From SIAJ01 sp963773845 (GTDB lineage Bacteria; Planctomycetota; Planctomycetia; Gemmatales; Gemmataceae): a stretch of 64,000 bases of DNA. Under the pieces are notes generated by a model. That model ran no database searches, was not told where the DNA came from, and saw nothing but the letters and a program-made list of their open reading frames with translations. Positions 8,597 to 17,389 of the stretch are shown here, in pieces. The position numbers and the translations under genes are program-made. The first letter of the stretch is position 1. Every line of letters starts with the position of its first letter. The stretch spans positions 1,922,001 through 1,986,000 of the forward strand of contig CAVZCU010000012.1 in NCBI GenBank assembly GCA_963773845.1. Reading direction: 5' to 3'.

Positions 8597-10894
8597 ATGA
8601 CGAGTGCATCCGTCTGTCCGCAATGCGGCAAATCATTATCCGCTGACGCTCCGCAGGGTCTGTGCCCGCAATGCCTCTTCAACGCGGCGTTGCCGGGCCA
8701 CTCGGCGCCGACCAGTTTTCCACGCGACGACTCCAGCAGTACGATCGCTCCGGAGGCGGGGATCCGACTGCGTTATTTCGGCGACTACGAACTTCTCGAA
8801 GAGATCGCCCGCGGCGGAATGGGCGTGGTGTGGAAGGCGCGCCAGGTCAGCCTGAATCGGTTGGTCGCGGTCAAGATGCTCCGGGCCGGGGTGCTCGCGG
8901 GCAAAGACGAAGTGGAGAGGTTTCTCCGCGAGGCGGAGGCGGCCGCGAACCTTCAGCATCCACACATCGTCGCCATTCACGAAGTCGGCGAGCATGAGGG
9001 CCGTCATTACTTCTCAATGGACTACGTGGAAGGGCAGGACCTTGGCGCGTTAGTGCGCCAAGGACCGCTGTCGGCCGAGCGGGCGGCCCGATACGTGAAG
9101 ATTGTCGCAGAGGCAATTCATTTCGCCCACCAACGCGGGACATTGCACCGCGACCTCAAGCCGCAGAACGTGATCATCGACACGGCTGATCAACCGCGGG
9201 TGACCGATTTCGGGTTAGCCAAGTCTCTCACCGAGGACAGCGGCCTGACGCAGTCCGGAGTGGTGATGGGCAGCCCGAGTTATATGCCCCCGGAACAGGC
9301 TGCCGGCCAGCACGCCGACCTTGGGCCGGCCGCTGACGTCTATTCGTTCGGCGCGATGCTTTATGAGCTGCTGACCGGCCGGCCACCCTTCCGCGGGGCG
9401 ACGGTGATGGCAACGTTGCGGCTGGTCATGGAGGCCGAACCGACCGCCCCGCACCGCCTGCGGCCGGACGTCCCGCCCGATCTGGAAACGATTTGTCTGA
9501 AATGCCTGGAGAAGTCGATTCCATCGCGGTATCACTCGGCCCGCGACCTGGCCGATGACCTCGACCGGTTTATCCGTGGCGAGCCAATCCGGGCCAGACC
9601 GGCGAGCCCGACGCGCAAAGCGATTAGTTGGGCCCGTCGGCACCCCGGGATTCTTGCCGCGGCCGCGGCCGTGTTGATCTTCGGTCTGGCCTTCCACAGC
9701 ATCTATCTGCTCGAGATGAACGCGTATCTTCGGGCCAAGCAATCCGATCCGTCACTCGAGCGTGAACCGCCGCCGAGCAGCGTGCTGGACAAGTTCTTCG
9801 GCGGGCCGCCGTGGCGGGACGGCGATCCGGACGGGAAACCGGTGTCGCGGCCCGGCCACGACGCCCTGCTAACCTGGGACCTTGTCAACACGGCCATCAT
9901 GATCATCGGGTTCGTCGTGCTCGTTGACGTTTTTCGACGGGCGCGACGGGCGACCTGGAATGAGTTGTTTCAACCGGAGAGCCTGTCCCGGCCGCGGAGT
10001 CCAATTGGCCAGGGGGCGCAGAAGTTTGTCGCCGGCGTTGCTCTGGTGTGCATCGCAACCGGACTGCTGCTGCTTTTCAAAATCATTGAGATCCAGGTGT
10101 GGGAAGGAGCCGTCCCGTACATGAACTACCTCGGCGTGTTCGGGTCGGTTTGGTGCGGACTGCTGTTGGTGGGCGCCCTCGTTCGCGATTATCGGCTGAC
10201 GCGTCATGGATTGGCCAGCCGGCAATTGTCGCCGGAAGAGAAGGAAGAAATCCGCCAAGCCCTGGAAATATCGGATTATCCGGGGGCAATCAGGCTTTAC
10301 CGGAAGGCAGTGCCGGATGCCGGCCTGTTCGAGAGCGACCAGAATCTGCGGCGACAGTTCCCGACTCTTTGCCCACAAATTCCGACTGCGACACTCGCAC
10401 CAGGTGAGTTGAACTGGCGGGCACTTGGCGTGTGCGCGGCGATTGAGTTCGTCTTGACGGGCGCCTGGCTGATGTTCGCCGCCCAAGTTTCAGTCGGGGC
10501 CGTTTACGCTTTGGCAACCGGCCTGCTTTTCGGCTTGGGCCTGACAGCCGGTCTGCGGGTGAAGGGGTTTTGGAAATCCTTGTTTCTATTGTGTCCTGCC
10601 CTAGCCCTGGCAGTGTCGACGCGTGCGATGGTGCCGTGCTATTTGGCCACTGGCGTCCTCTTCGGGCTCGCCTTTCCCGCCGCGCTCACCGGCAGGGGCT
10701 TTTGGCAACGGGTTCTGCCCTTCGTTCCCATGTTGGCAATGTTGGTATTCGACCTTGCGGCGCCCTTGTCGATGGACACTCCTGCGGCCGAAATCTGGCC
10801 CGGCTTCGTCGGACTCTTCTTCGGCGCGTGCCTGATGATTTCGGCGTTCACACGTGGGCGGAAATCGAAAGCGAGCAATCAACCAGCACCATAG
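8597..10894 (+). CDS. Membrane Ser/Thr protein kinase with N-terminal zinc ribbon
   Basis: A 765-residue Hanks-type kinase. Residues 7-26 form a zinc ribbon (CPQC...CPQC). The kinase domain spans about 61-330: glycine loop 'IARGGMGVVWKA', ATP lysine K93, catalytic loop 'HRDLKPQNVI' (D186), 'DFGLAK' (D204) and the activation end 'GSPSYMPPEQA'. From about residue 350 there are several transmembrane helices with a soluble stretch at about 550-610. The C-terminal membrane region has no known sensor domain. The catalytic residues are all present, so the kinase should be active. It follows the ECF gene and is its likely regulatory partner. Confidence 0.93.
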   Translation: MTSASVCPQCGKSLSADAPQGLCPQCLFNAALPGHSAPTSFPRDDSSSTIAPEAGIRLRYFGDYELLEEIARGGMGVVWKARQVSLNRLVAVKMLRAGVLAGKDEVERFLREAEAAANLQHPHIVAIHEVGEHEGRHYFSMDYVEGQDLGALVRQGPLSAERAARYVKIVAEAIHFAHQRGTLHRDLKPQNVIIDTADQPRVTDFGLAKSLTEDSGLTQSGVVMGSPSYMPPEQAAGQHADLGPAADVYSFGAMLYELLTGRPPFRGATVMATLRLVMEAEPTAPHRLRPDVPPDLETICLKCLEKSIPSRYHSARDLADDLDRFIRGEPIRARPASPTRKAISWARRHPGILAAAAAVLIFGLAFHSIYLLEMNAYLRAKQSDPSLEREPPPSSVLDKFFGGPPWRDGDPDGKPVSRPGHDALLTWDLVNTAIMIIGFVVLVDVFRRARRATWNELFQPESLSRPRSPIGQGAQKFVAGVALVCIATGLLLLFKIIEIQVWEGAVPYMNYLGVFGSVWCGLLLVGALVRDYRLTRHGLASRQLSPEEKEEIRQALEISDYPGAIRLYRKAVPDAGLFESDQNLRRQFPTLCPQIPTATLAPGELNWRALGVCAAIEFVLTGAWLMFAAQVSVGAVYALATGLLFGLGLTAGLRVKGFWKSLFLLCPALALAVSTRAMVPCYLATGVLFGLAFPAALTGRGFWQRVLPFVPMLAMLVFDLAAPLSMDTPAAEIWPGFVGLFFGACLMISAFTRGRKSKASNQPAP

Positions 10895-10956
10895 CGCGGA
10901 AAAAGAAGCCGGGACGTGATTCAATGGACTACGATCCTCGGCTACTTTCTGGTCGC

Positions 10957-12120
10957 TTACTTCTCGATCGCCTTGAAGCCAGTCGCTTGTGCCGCCGGCT
11001 TACCGATGAGACTCACGAGCTTCGTTTGCGCTTCACGGGCCACCAGACTCGCCGGCGCTGATCGAACCGCCTTTTCGTAATACGCCGCGGCCTGTCCCTT
11101 GTCGCCCTTCTTGAGCCAGGTGTCGCCGAGCGTGTCATACATCGAGGCGAGGCGTTCGTTCAGGTGGTCGCAGGCGAGCGCGAGCTTTTCCGGACTCAAT
11201 CGAATCTCGGCGGCGAGGTCGTGGCCTTGCTTCCCTTCGTCGAGGTCCTTGTACGTCGTCTCCAGAATCTGACACAGTTCAAGTGCCGCGCCATACCGCT
11301 CGGTCTTGAATGCTTCGCGCGCCTGGGCCAATAGGTCCTGAGCGCGACGGCCACGATGATTGACCTTCGCTGCCGGCGAGTCGGCCAGCCGCGTGAGCAT
11401 ATGGGCGCCGTCCTTTGCGGCTGGTGTGTTGGGATAACGGCTCAGCAGTTCGGTCAACAAGTCGACGGCCTCGGCACTGCGGCCCTTGTCGTCGAGTTGC
11501 TTGACGCGAACGAGTCGGCCGGCCGCCTGTTGTTCGATATCGTCGAGCAGCGACTTGGCTTTCGTTTGCACCGGCTGGCTCTTGCCGTCGGCGAGTATGC
11601 CCTTCAGCATGGGTATCGCCTTGGCATAATTGCCGGCCGCGATCGCGCGTGCGGCTTCCTGGAAATCGCGTGCCATCCAGTCCGGAGTCTGGACAGCGAG
11701 GGCTCGCTGCAAATGATCGGCGAGGACATCCGCCTCGCGATAGCCTTCGAGGAACGACACGATCTTGCCGTCGGTCGAAGCGATGACCATGGTCGGGTAC
11801 ATCTGAACGTGGAGCGCCTCGGCGAGCTTCGGCGATTGCGCCGCATCAACGCGCAACGGCACATAGCGCTCGTTGAGTAGCCGAACGACCGCGGGGTCAC
11901 GCAATGGCCCCGCCTCGAGGCGCTGGCAATGAATGCAGCCTTGCGAGTAGATTTGCAGGAAGATCGGCCGGCCTTTTTCGCTCGCCTCCTTGCGGGCAGC
12001 GTCGTAGTCGGCACGCCAGGCGAGCAGCTTCTCTTCGCAATGCGAAGAGCCGGTTGCGAGCAGCACCACTCCGGTGACGAAGGTTGCGGTCATCGTGAAA
12101 GTGCGCATAGGGATCCTCAA
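10957..12120 (-). CDS. Exported thioredoxin-fold protein with TPR-like C-terminal half
   Basis: A 387-residue secreted protein. Residues 1-29 are a signal peptide ending at 'SSHCEE'. Residues 32-140 are a thioredoxin-like domain of the DUF255/SoxW style: 'RPIFLQIYSQGCIHC' places a CxxC at C62-C65, and 'QMYPTMVIASTDGKIV' carries the cis-proline. The rest consists of helix pairs in TPR style, with a YbbF-like run 'AGNYAKAIPMLKGILADGK'. The protein probably acts in the cell envelope in disulfide exchange; the partner is unknown. It is transcribed convergently with the kinase gene, with about 60 bases between the two ends. Confidence 0.85.
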   Translation of the reverse strand: MRIPMRTFTMTATFVTGVVLLATGSSHCEEKLLAWRADYDAARKEASEKGRPIFLQIYSQGCIHCQRLEAGPLRDPAVVRLLNERYVPLRVDAAQSPKLAEALHVQMYPTMVIASTDGKIVSFLEGYREADVLADHLQRALAVQTPDWMARDFQEAARAIAAGNYAKAIPMLKGILADGKSQPVQTKAKSLLDDIEQQAAGRLVRVKQLDDKGRSAEAVDLLTELLSRYPNTPAAKDGAHMLTRLADSPAAKVNHRGRRAQDLLAQAREAFKTERYGAALELCQILETTYKDLDEGKQGHDLAAEIRLSPEKLALACDHLNERLASMYDTLGDTWLKKGDKGQAAAYYEKAVRSAPASLVAREAQTKLVSLIGKPAAQATGFKAIEK

Positions 12121-12177
12121 GGAAATTAGCCGCTTTCGCTAGCACTTTTTGAAGTTGCGCTCATTCGGTTCGGAGGA

Positions 12178-12286
12178 GCCCGAAGCGCAACGCGAGGGCG
12201 ACGCCGAACCGCCAGAGTCATAATGTTCTCGGACCAAATCGGCTGGCGAAGCCGGGCCCGCCTTGCCCTCGCGTTGCGCTTCGGGC
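12178..12286. repeat. 22-bp perfect inverted repeat, short member of the 'CCCGAAGCGCAACGCG' family
   Basis: Arms at 12178-12199 (GCCCGAAGCGCAACGCGAGG...) and 12265-12286 are exact reverse complements around a 65-base centre. The centre and both flanks are clearly homologous to the larger element at 42211-42425: shared pieces are 'ATCGGCTGG', 'CCGGGCCCGCC' and the 'GCGCTCAT' flank. It fills the gap between the start of the thioredoxin gene and the end of xerD. Confidence 0.9.
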
Positions 12287-12325
12287 TTGGCTGGCTTTTG
12301 CCATGCGCGACTCAAAGCCAGCGCT

Positions 12326-13222
12326 TCACGCCCGTGGGTGCGCCTTGCGATAGCTGTCCTGCAATCTCTGCGTGGAGACATGGGTGTAGATCTGCGTGGT
12401 GGTCAGGTTCTTGTGGCCCAAAAGTTCTTGCACGCCGCGGATGTCGGCGCCAGCATCGAGTAGATGCGTCGCGAACGTGTGCCGGAGGGTGTGCGGCGTG
12501 GTTCGCGGATCGAGCCCGGTCTTATGCAAGTACTTCACCAGCAAGCGGCCGACGCTGCGCGTCGACAACCGAGTGCCATTCTTGTTGAGAAAGACCGATT
12601 CCGAGCGCCGGCCAATTCCCTCGAGCAAGGCGGCCCTCGCTTCGAGCCAAATGCTGATGGCCTTGCGGGCCTCGTCGCCGATCAGGGCCAGCCGTTCCCG
12701 TTTGCCCTTGCCGCGAACCGTGGCCACTCCATCGGCAAGATCCAGGTCGCCCAGTTCCAGGCCGACCAACTCGCTGACACGCAAGCCGGCCGAATACAGC
12801 GTTTCCAGAATCGCCCGGTCGCGAAGCGCCAGACCGTTGCCATTCCCCGGAGCGACGAGCAAACGATCGACGTCGGAGCGATTCAGGAAGTGCGGCAGCT
12901 TGCGATCCAGTTTCGGGCCGCGCAACCCGTCGGCGGGGTTCTTCTCCATGATTCCTTGTCGGCACATGAATCGGCACCAGGAGCGAACGGCGGCGATGCG
13001 TCGCGAGATCGTCGTTCGCGCATAACCCTGATCGTGCAGCCACGCCACGAACGTCCGCAGCAGGCGCGTGCTGATCTGCTCGGGGCGCAGCACCGATCCA
13101 GAGCGTTCGTGAAAAAAGTTCATCGCCTGCGTCAAGTCCTCGCGGTAGGACTTGACGGTGTAGGCGGAAGCATTCTTCTCAAGGCCCAAGTGCCGGAGAA
13201 AATCGGCGAGGGCTTGTTCCAT
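12326..13222 (-). CDS. xerD: Tyrosine recombinase XerC/XerD family
   Basis: A 298-residue tyrosine recombinase; the Xer pair resolves chromosome dimers at dif. The N-terminal SAM-like DNA-binding domain covers residues 1-90. The catalytic domain has all expected residues: R148 in 'SAGLRVSELVGL', K172 in 'RGKGKRERL', H244 and R247 in 'HTLRHTFATHLLDAGAD', H270 in 'LLGHKNLTTTQIYTHVS' and Y279. The length is right for XerC/XerD. The same reading frame stays open far upstream, but the ATG at 13222 begins the conserved domain. A small conserved gene ends 29 bases upstream. XerC or XerD cannot be told apart here; XerD is slightly favoured by the 'KNLTTTQIYTHVS' end. Confidence 0.92.
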   Translation of the reverse strand: MEQALADFLRHLGLEKNASAYTVKSYREDLTQAMNFFHERSGSVLRPEQISTRLLRTFVAWLHDQGYARTTISRRIAAVRSWCRFMCRQGIMEKNPADGLRGPKLDRKLPHFLNRSDVDRLLVAPGNGNGLALRDRAILETLYSAGLRVSELVGLELGDLDLADGVATVRGKGKRERLALIGDEARKAISIWLEARAALLEGIGRRSESVFLNKNGTRLSTRSVGRLLVKYLHKTGLDPRTTPHTLRHTFATHLLDAGADIRGVQELLGHKNLTTTQIYTHVSTQRLQDSYRKAHPRA

Positions 13223-13251
13223 CGTTGCCGTCTCGGGTGATGGGGCGCCCG

Positions 13252-13548
13252 CTAGCCCTTCTTGGGCGGATGGGGAAACGTCCCTGGTTCGTCTGCCTGT
13301 TGACGGGCTCGCTCCGCAAGCACCGCCGCGTCGTACCAGGACAGACTGACGGCCGGATTGGCCGCCTGGGCCCGAATGGCCTCGATGAGTTCCTCTCGAC
13401 TGTCGTCGTCGTAAACGTAGACGAACCGTTCCTTGCCGCGGATCAGCGCCAGTACACTCAACTCGTGTCGCACGGATCGCCTCGCCACGGCTTTCGCGCC
13501 GGCGGGACGACGCCGCCCCGACCGACCTTCCTCTTCCTTTCGGCTCAT
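13252..13548 (-). CDS. Small hypothetical protein upstream of xerD
   Basis: A 98-residue protein. The N terminus is basic and low in complexity (residues 1-25, rich in Arg, Lys and Gly). The rest is a compact domain: 'LIRGKERFVYVYDDDSREE' followed by a helix and 'SLSWYDAAVLAERARQQ'. The layout suggests a small beta-alpha domain. The gene is in line with xerD with a 29-base gap, so it is probably co-transcribed. The function is unknown. Confidence 0.6.
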   Translation of the reverse strand: MSRKEEEGRSGRRRPAGAKAVARRSVRHELSVLALIRGKERFVYVYDDDSREELIEAIRAQAANPAVSLSWYDAAVLAERARQQADEPGTFPHPPKKG

Positions 13549-13714
13549 TAACGAATACTCTTCGCGCCACTCGGCGAAATCCGCCGGCCGTCTTCACGCC
13601 AAGGGGGCGGTCGATGCAGTCTGGCCGATCCATGCGCTTGCGGCGAATTTTCCTCGCGTCCGGACCGGAACGGATTATCCTGTTGGGAACCCAACTCCAT
13701 TGAGGATTTGAATC

Positions 13715-14596
13715 ATGATGAACCTCTCTCGCCGCGATTGGCTGGCCGCGTGTGCCGCTGGAATCGCACTGCCCGGAAACGCTGTCGCGATCGATCCCAT
13801 CGTTCGAACCGGCAAAGCGCGACTGAAACTGAGCCTCGCCGCCTATAGCTTTCGCCAGTGGCTCGACTTGAAGAAGCGAACGATGAGTTTGGCCGAATTC
13901 ATCGACTTCGCGGCCGAGCAGAATATCGATGCCGTCGAACTGACGGCGTACTACTTCCCGGAAACGACGACCAAATACCTGGCCAGTCTGAAAACGCGTT
14001 GCACGCGGCTGGGTCTCGATGTCAGCGGCACGGCCGTCGGCAATAACTTCTGCAATCCGGCGACGCTCAAGAAAGAAATGGCGAGCGTCAAGGAATGGAT
14101 CGAGCGCACATCGTTCCTCGGCGGGAAGACGATGCGCATCTTCGCCGGCAGAGTTTCGAAGGGGGACACCGAGGAGAGAGCCCGCGAGCGATGCATCGGC
14201 GCGATCGGAGAGGCCTGCGATCACGCGGCCAAGTACGGCATCTACCTCGCGCTCGAGAACCACGGTGGGATCGTCAGCACGGCCGACCAGATTCTGTCGA
14301 TCGTCAAGGCGGTGAAGCACGATCACTTCGGCGTCAACCTCGACACCGGCAATTTCCACACGCCCGATCCGTATGGGGATTTGGAACGCGTCGCTCCATA
14401 TGCAGTCGTCTGTCAGTTGAAGACCGAAGTCGTCCCGACCGGCAAGGGAACGCAAGAGGCCGATCTCAATCGCCTGACTGAGATTCTGCGCAAGGCCAAC
14501 TTCCGCGGCTACGTGGCGCTGGAGTACGAGGCGAAAGAGGATGCCAAGGTCGCGGTGCCGCGGACGCTGGCGGCATTGAAGAAGTTGTTCGGTTAA
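13715..14596 (+). CDS. Sugar phosphate isomerase/epimerase-type TIM-barrel protein, exported by Tat
   Basis: A 293-residue xylose-isomerase-like TIM barrel. The N terminus reads 'NLSRRDWLAACAAGIALPG', a twin-arginine signal, so the protein is exported folded. Barrel hallmarks: 'DAVELTAYYF', 'MRIFAG', 'LALENHGG' (metal-binding Glu), 'FGVNLDTGNFH' (metal-binding Asp) and 'GYVALEYEAKED'. It probably acts on a sugar or inositol derivative; the substrate is unknown. The start is one of two adjacent ATG codons (13715 or 13718). The gene is divergent from the xerD pair. Confidence 0.85.
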   Translation: MMNLSRRDWLAACAAGIALPGNAVAIDPIVRTGKARLKLSLAAYSFRQWLDLKKRTMSLAEFIDFAAEQNIDAVELTAYYFPETTTKYLASLKTRCTRLGLDVSGTAVGNNFCNPATLKKEMASVKEWIERTSFLGGKTMRIFAGRVSKGDTEERARERCIGAIGEACDHAAKYGIYLALENHGGIVSTADQILSIVKAVKHDHFGVNLDTGNFHTPDPYGDLERVAPYAVVCQLKTEVVPTGKGTQEADLNRLTEILRKANFRGYVALEYEAKEDAKVAVPRTLAALKKLFG

Positions 14597-14618
14597 CGGC
14601 GAAGTCGCGCATGGCGCT

Positions 14619-15475
14619 ACGCCGCAAGCGGCGTTGAAAAAGGGGCCGGGACTTTTTTCAGGGGAATCGCCACCGATTGCGTTTCTCCGAGTATTCGGCC
14701 GAAACACCAGGTCGGCGATCCGTGGCGATGTTTGGCACTCGGCGCCGGCGTCGCCAAGCGCCTGCACCATTCGTACTTCCGGATTTCTTGAGGCAATGAA
14801 ACTTCGATCCTTGGTTGCCCATACGAATAGAAACCCCAGCACGAGCAGCACCAATGCCCTTGGAGGGAAGGTTTCTTGTGGGACGGGGTCTCGTGGGACG
14901 GATTTGCAATCCGTCCTACAGTCAAAGTCTCGTGGGACGGATTTGTAATCCGTCCTACCCTCGGCGTCTTGTGGGACAGATTGCAAATCCGTCCCACTTG
15001 CGTTGCCCTGCCGGTCCCACGCCAGCATGAACTCGTCATCGGTGAGTGGTGGCAACCCCTGGATCGCTCGTTTACGGTCCAGACGCTCTCGCCAGTCGTT
15101 CATGTCTTCCAGCACCCCGTCCAAGATTCGTTCATTGGGCGTCTTCGGCTTCTCAACGGGTTGGTTGACGACGCTCGCCATCCCGAACGCCTTGGTGGAA
15201 TACTTCAACCAGCATTCATTCGATTTCAAACGGATCTTGAGATCGTCGCTACGCATGAGTCCATGCATTTGCGACTCACATTCTTGATGGATCTGTTCGA
15301 AGCGACTCTTTTGCACCTGGAACAGGAGTGGCTCCCATTGCAAGCGATACCGGATCGGCCAGTTCTGGCAGGTCGAGGTCTTGCGCTGGACTTTCTCAGC
15401 GATGGCTTGCCAGGAATGGCCGACGGCACGCATCTCGGCGGCGATGTGAAGAAGGGTTTTGAGATTGCTGCTCAT
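14619..15475 (-). CDS. Helix-turn-helix/terminase-small-subunit-like protein with palindromes in its coding sequence; 3' end uncertain
   Basis: The first 150 residues look like a real protein: 'SWQAIAEKVQRKTSTCQNWP' is HTH-like, followed by a helical domain ('MRSDDLKIRLKSNECWLKYS') similar in style to small terminase or phBC6A51-type proteins. Beyond residue 150 the frame runs through three palindromes of the GGACGGATTTGCAATCC family, giving 'GTDLQSVPQD', 'RTDYKSVPRD' and 'RTDCKSVPRD'. A hydrophobic stretch follows ('ALVLLVLGFLFVWATKD'). No stop occurs in this frame, so the real end is unclear. I set it where a parallel frame stops and where the convergent TIM-barrel gene ends. A frameshift is likely. 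Confidence 0.5.
14877..14999. repeat. Three palindromes of the GGACGGATTTGCAATCC family in tandem
   Basis: Three short palindromes follow each other at about 14882-14916, 14925-14959 and 14970-14998. Each has an inverted pair of the type GGACGGATTTG / CAAATCCGTCC with small variations (one is GGGACAGATTGC). The same family occurs at 29168-29222. Here the copies are inside a probable reading frame on the minus strand and encode a repeated DLQSVP/DCKSVP peptide. Confidence 0.88.
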
Positions 15476-15734
15476 GGGAATCTCCAGAAGTGCAAGCCGC
15501 GATTGGGTTGGGTCTGGCTTGGGAACCGCGGAGCGAAGTCAGCCCGCGTCGAGAGATGTGGTGTGTTGTCACACACTCAATGACAGCTAATGGTCCAAAT
15601 GGGCGGTTGTCAAATGAAAGTGAACATATTTTCAGTAAAACTTTGAAAAACCCGATTTCCGCCATTCGAAAGAAAGGAATCCCTACTGGAGGAAAGGACG
15701 TCTCTGGTATCCTGATAGGAGCAGGAACCACACC

Positions 15735-16040
15735 ATGCCATCGACTTCTGTCACAACAAATCGCACGTCAACGCTCGACACCGAGCTGTTCCTCCGTCTT
15801 TGGGATCGGGAACAAATGACTCCGTCTTTAGCGCGACATCTCTTGAAGATGAACTTCAGCGACGAGGACGCGGGACGAATGGATGAACTGGCCGACAAGA
15901 ACCAGGAGGGCGAAATCACGCCGGCCGAACTCGAAGAACTGGATAACTTCGTTCGCGTCGGCACAGTCCTGTCGATTCTTCAGTCCCGAGCCCGAAAGCT
16001 GCTCGGTCGCACGGGCGGGTCGGGAAACGAACGTGCCTGA
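15735..16040 (+). CDS. Small hypothetical protein preceding an HNH endonuclease
   Basis: A 101-residue, mostly helical, acidic protein with no clear family. It contains 'SLARHLLKMNFSDEDAGRMD' and 'EGEITPAELEELDNFVRVG'. Its 3' end overlaps the GTG start of the HNH nuclease gene by 8 bases, so the two are translationally coupled. The pairing suggests a partner or inhibitor of the nuclease, which is inference from position only. Confidence 0.7.
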   Translation: MPSTSVTTNRTSTLDTELFLRLWDREQMTPSLARHLLKMNFSDEDAGRMDELADKNQEGEITPAELEELDNFVRVGTVLSILQSRARKLLGRTGGSGNERA

Positions 16041-16446
16041 CACCATCGTTGCAGCAGTCCGCTTGCGGGCGGGCGATCTCTGCGAATACTGTCGTCTTCC
16101 GTTCCGCCATGTCGTACTTCGCTTCGAGTGCGAGCACATCATCCCTCGACAGCACGGAGGCTCCGACGCACTTTCCAATAGGTCATGGAGCTGCATTCAT
16201 TGCAACCGATTCAAGGGGCCTAATTTGGCGGGGATCGACAGGCAAACGTCGCGTACGCGATTGGTCCGCCTCTTCCATCCGCGCCAGCACAAATGGGACT
16301 TCCACTTCCGATTCGACGGACCGAGGATCGTCGGCCAAACGCGAATAGGCCGCGTCACTGTTCAGGTACTCAACATGAATGACCCAATGATGGTAATGCT
16401 TCGCGAGGAACTCATCGAGGAAGAGTTGTTGCCACGCACTACTTGA
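16033..16446 (+). CDS. HNH endonuclease
   Basis: A 137-residue nuclease. The HNH motif is complete: 'LCEYCRLPF' provides the first Cys pair, 'FECEHIIPRQHGG' the central histidine pair, and 'NRSWSCIHCNRFKG' the Asn and the second Cys pair. I chose the GTG at 16033 because it begins the conserved 'DTIVAAVRLRAGDLCEYC' segment and overlaps the upstream stop. The target is unknown; single-domain HNH proteins of this type occur in restriction systems, mobile elements and as orphans. Confidence 0.88.
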   Translation: MPDTIVAAVRLRAGDLCEYCRLPFRHVVLRFECEHIIPRQHGGSDALSNRSWSCIHCNRFKGPNLAGIDRQTSRTRLVRLFHPRQHKWDFHFRFDGPRIVGQTRIGRVTVQVLNMNDPMMVMLREELIEEELLPRTT

Positions 16447-16770
16447 GATTACCCAACGGGAAAACTGGCTCAATCCTTGCGGGACGACCAGCAGTCTTTC
16501 ACATCGCCATTCCCTTTTCCGCCGATCCATCCGATGCGCGGAATCCCCTGTTATTCAATTGGATGCAACTGGAGCCGAACGATCGCGAAGTAGTGGGGGC
16601 CGGTACATGCTGCGCATCTTTTATCGGCCATCGAGCTCAAATCGTGCCCGATGAAATCTCTCCGCGAGAGAAGCCTGTCGGAGAGCCACGACTCGATATC
16701 ACGCGAGCGCCGGGATGGTTCTTCGCAACGGCGTCATACTTTACTCAAGCGGCTCCAAGCAGCCTTATGA
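16447..16770. other. Gap without a supported gene
   Basis: Reading frames on both strands are short and lack recognisable domains. The region leads into the first copy of a 210-bp direct repeat. It may contain decayed gene remnants; nothing specific can be supported. Confidence 0.4.
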
Positions 16771-16978
16771 GGTCGGCTCTCTTGCAAGGCAAGAAGCAAC
16801 GAAGATAATGAGGTCGGAGGAACCAGGGGTAAGCGATCGATTCCCCCAAGTCCAACCGGCCAGTATGGCGGGTTGAGTTCAACGGGAATCAATGCTGCGT
16901 GCTCCGCCAAGGAGCCTTCCGACAACCGCGAAGCCCCAGCGCGCGGAGCCCGCACCATAGGTTCTTTTGCGTTTCGGC
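16771..16978. repeat. Direct repeat, copy A (about 205 bp, matches 18005-18213)
   Basis: This stretch matches 18005-18213 over its whole length with scattered substitutions and a few single-base indels, roughly 80 per cent by eye. Shared blocks include TCTTGCAAGGC, AACGAAGATAATGAG, GGGTTGAGTTCAACGGGAAT, GGAGCCT and TTTTGCGTT. On the minus strand both copies keep a frame with 'IPVELNPP', 'SLSSLLLALQE' and related pieces, so the unit may be the remnant of a coding sequence. The two copies bracket two small genes. Confidence 0.85.
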
Positions 16979-17136
16979 CTTAGAAGGCGCGCTGTTGGAA
17001 GAAGACGTGTGCATCTGGATCTGGACGCGGCACACCGTTCCACGGCGGCTCGCGAGATAGAATAGCAATCACCATGGCGCAGCGTGTTTACCATGCCCAG
17101 TGATTTGCACGCCCGAGGAACTCATGGGGAGTTAGC

Positions 17137-17370
17137 ATGTTTCGCGATCCGATCGTCGATGAGGTTCGCGCGATACGCGAGGAACTGGCCGCCAAGTTCA
17201 ACTTTGACATTCGCAAGATCGTCGAGGATGCGCAAAAGAGGCAAGCGAGCTCCAAATCGCGAATCGTGTCATTTCAAAAGCCGAGCCAGGCATCGCCGCC
17301 GAGCGGGCCGGGCGTTGCGGTTTCCGACAATTCACACGTCCCTCAGGCCGGCCCGGCGGCTGAGCGATAG
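17137..17370 (+). CDS. Small conserved-type protein, possible antitoxin
   Basis: A 77-residue protein beginning 'MFRDPIVDEVRAIREELAAK', then 'FNFDIRKIVEDAQKRQ', then a disordered Ser/Pro tail. The N-terminal pattern (xDPIVxEVRxIREExAxxF) is familiar from many short bacterial proteins that often sit in toxin-antitoxin or mobile regions. That role is not proven. A GGGGAG ribosome-binding site 6 bases before the ATG supports the start. The next gene begins 19 bases after its stop. Confidence 0.75.
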   Translation: MFRDPIVDEVRAIREELAAKFNFDIRKIVEDAQKRQASSKSRIVSFQKPSQASPPSGPGVAVSDNSHVPQAGPAAER

Positions 17371-17389
17371 CATTCGCCCTCGAATATCC

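Noticed and set aside
12326..15475. A single 1,049-residue open reading frame on the minus strand
   Set aside because: It joins an HTH-like N terminus, the antisense of the TIM-barrel gene and XerD. Only the two ends look like proteins; the open middle is the shadow of a GC-rich gene on the other strand.
16443..16808. A 121-codon open frame on + after the HNH gene
   Set aside because: No domain, no ribosome-binding site and an irregular composition; it runs into the direct repeat. Not supported as a gene.
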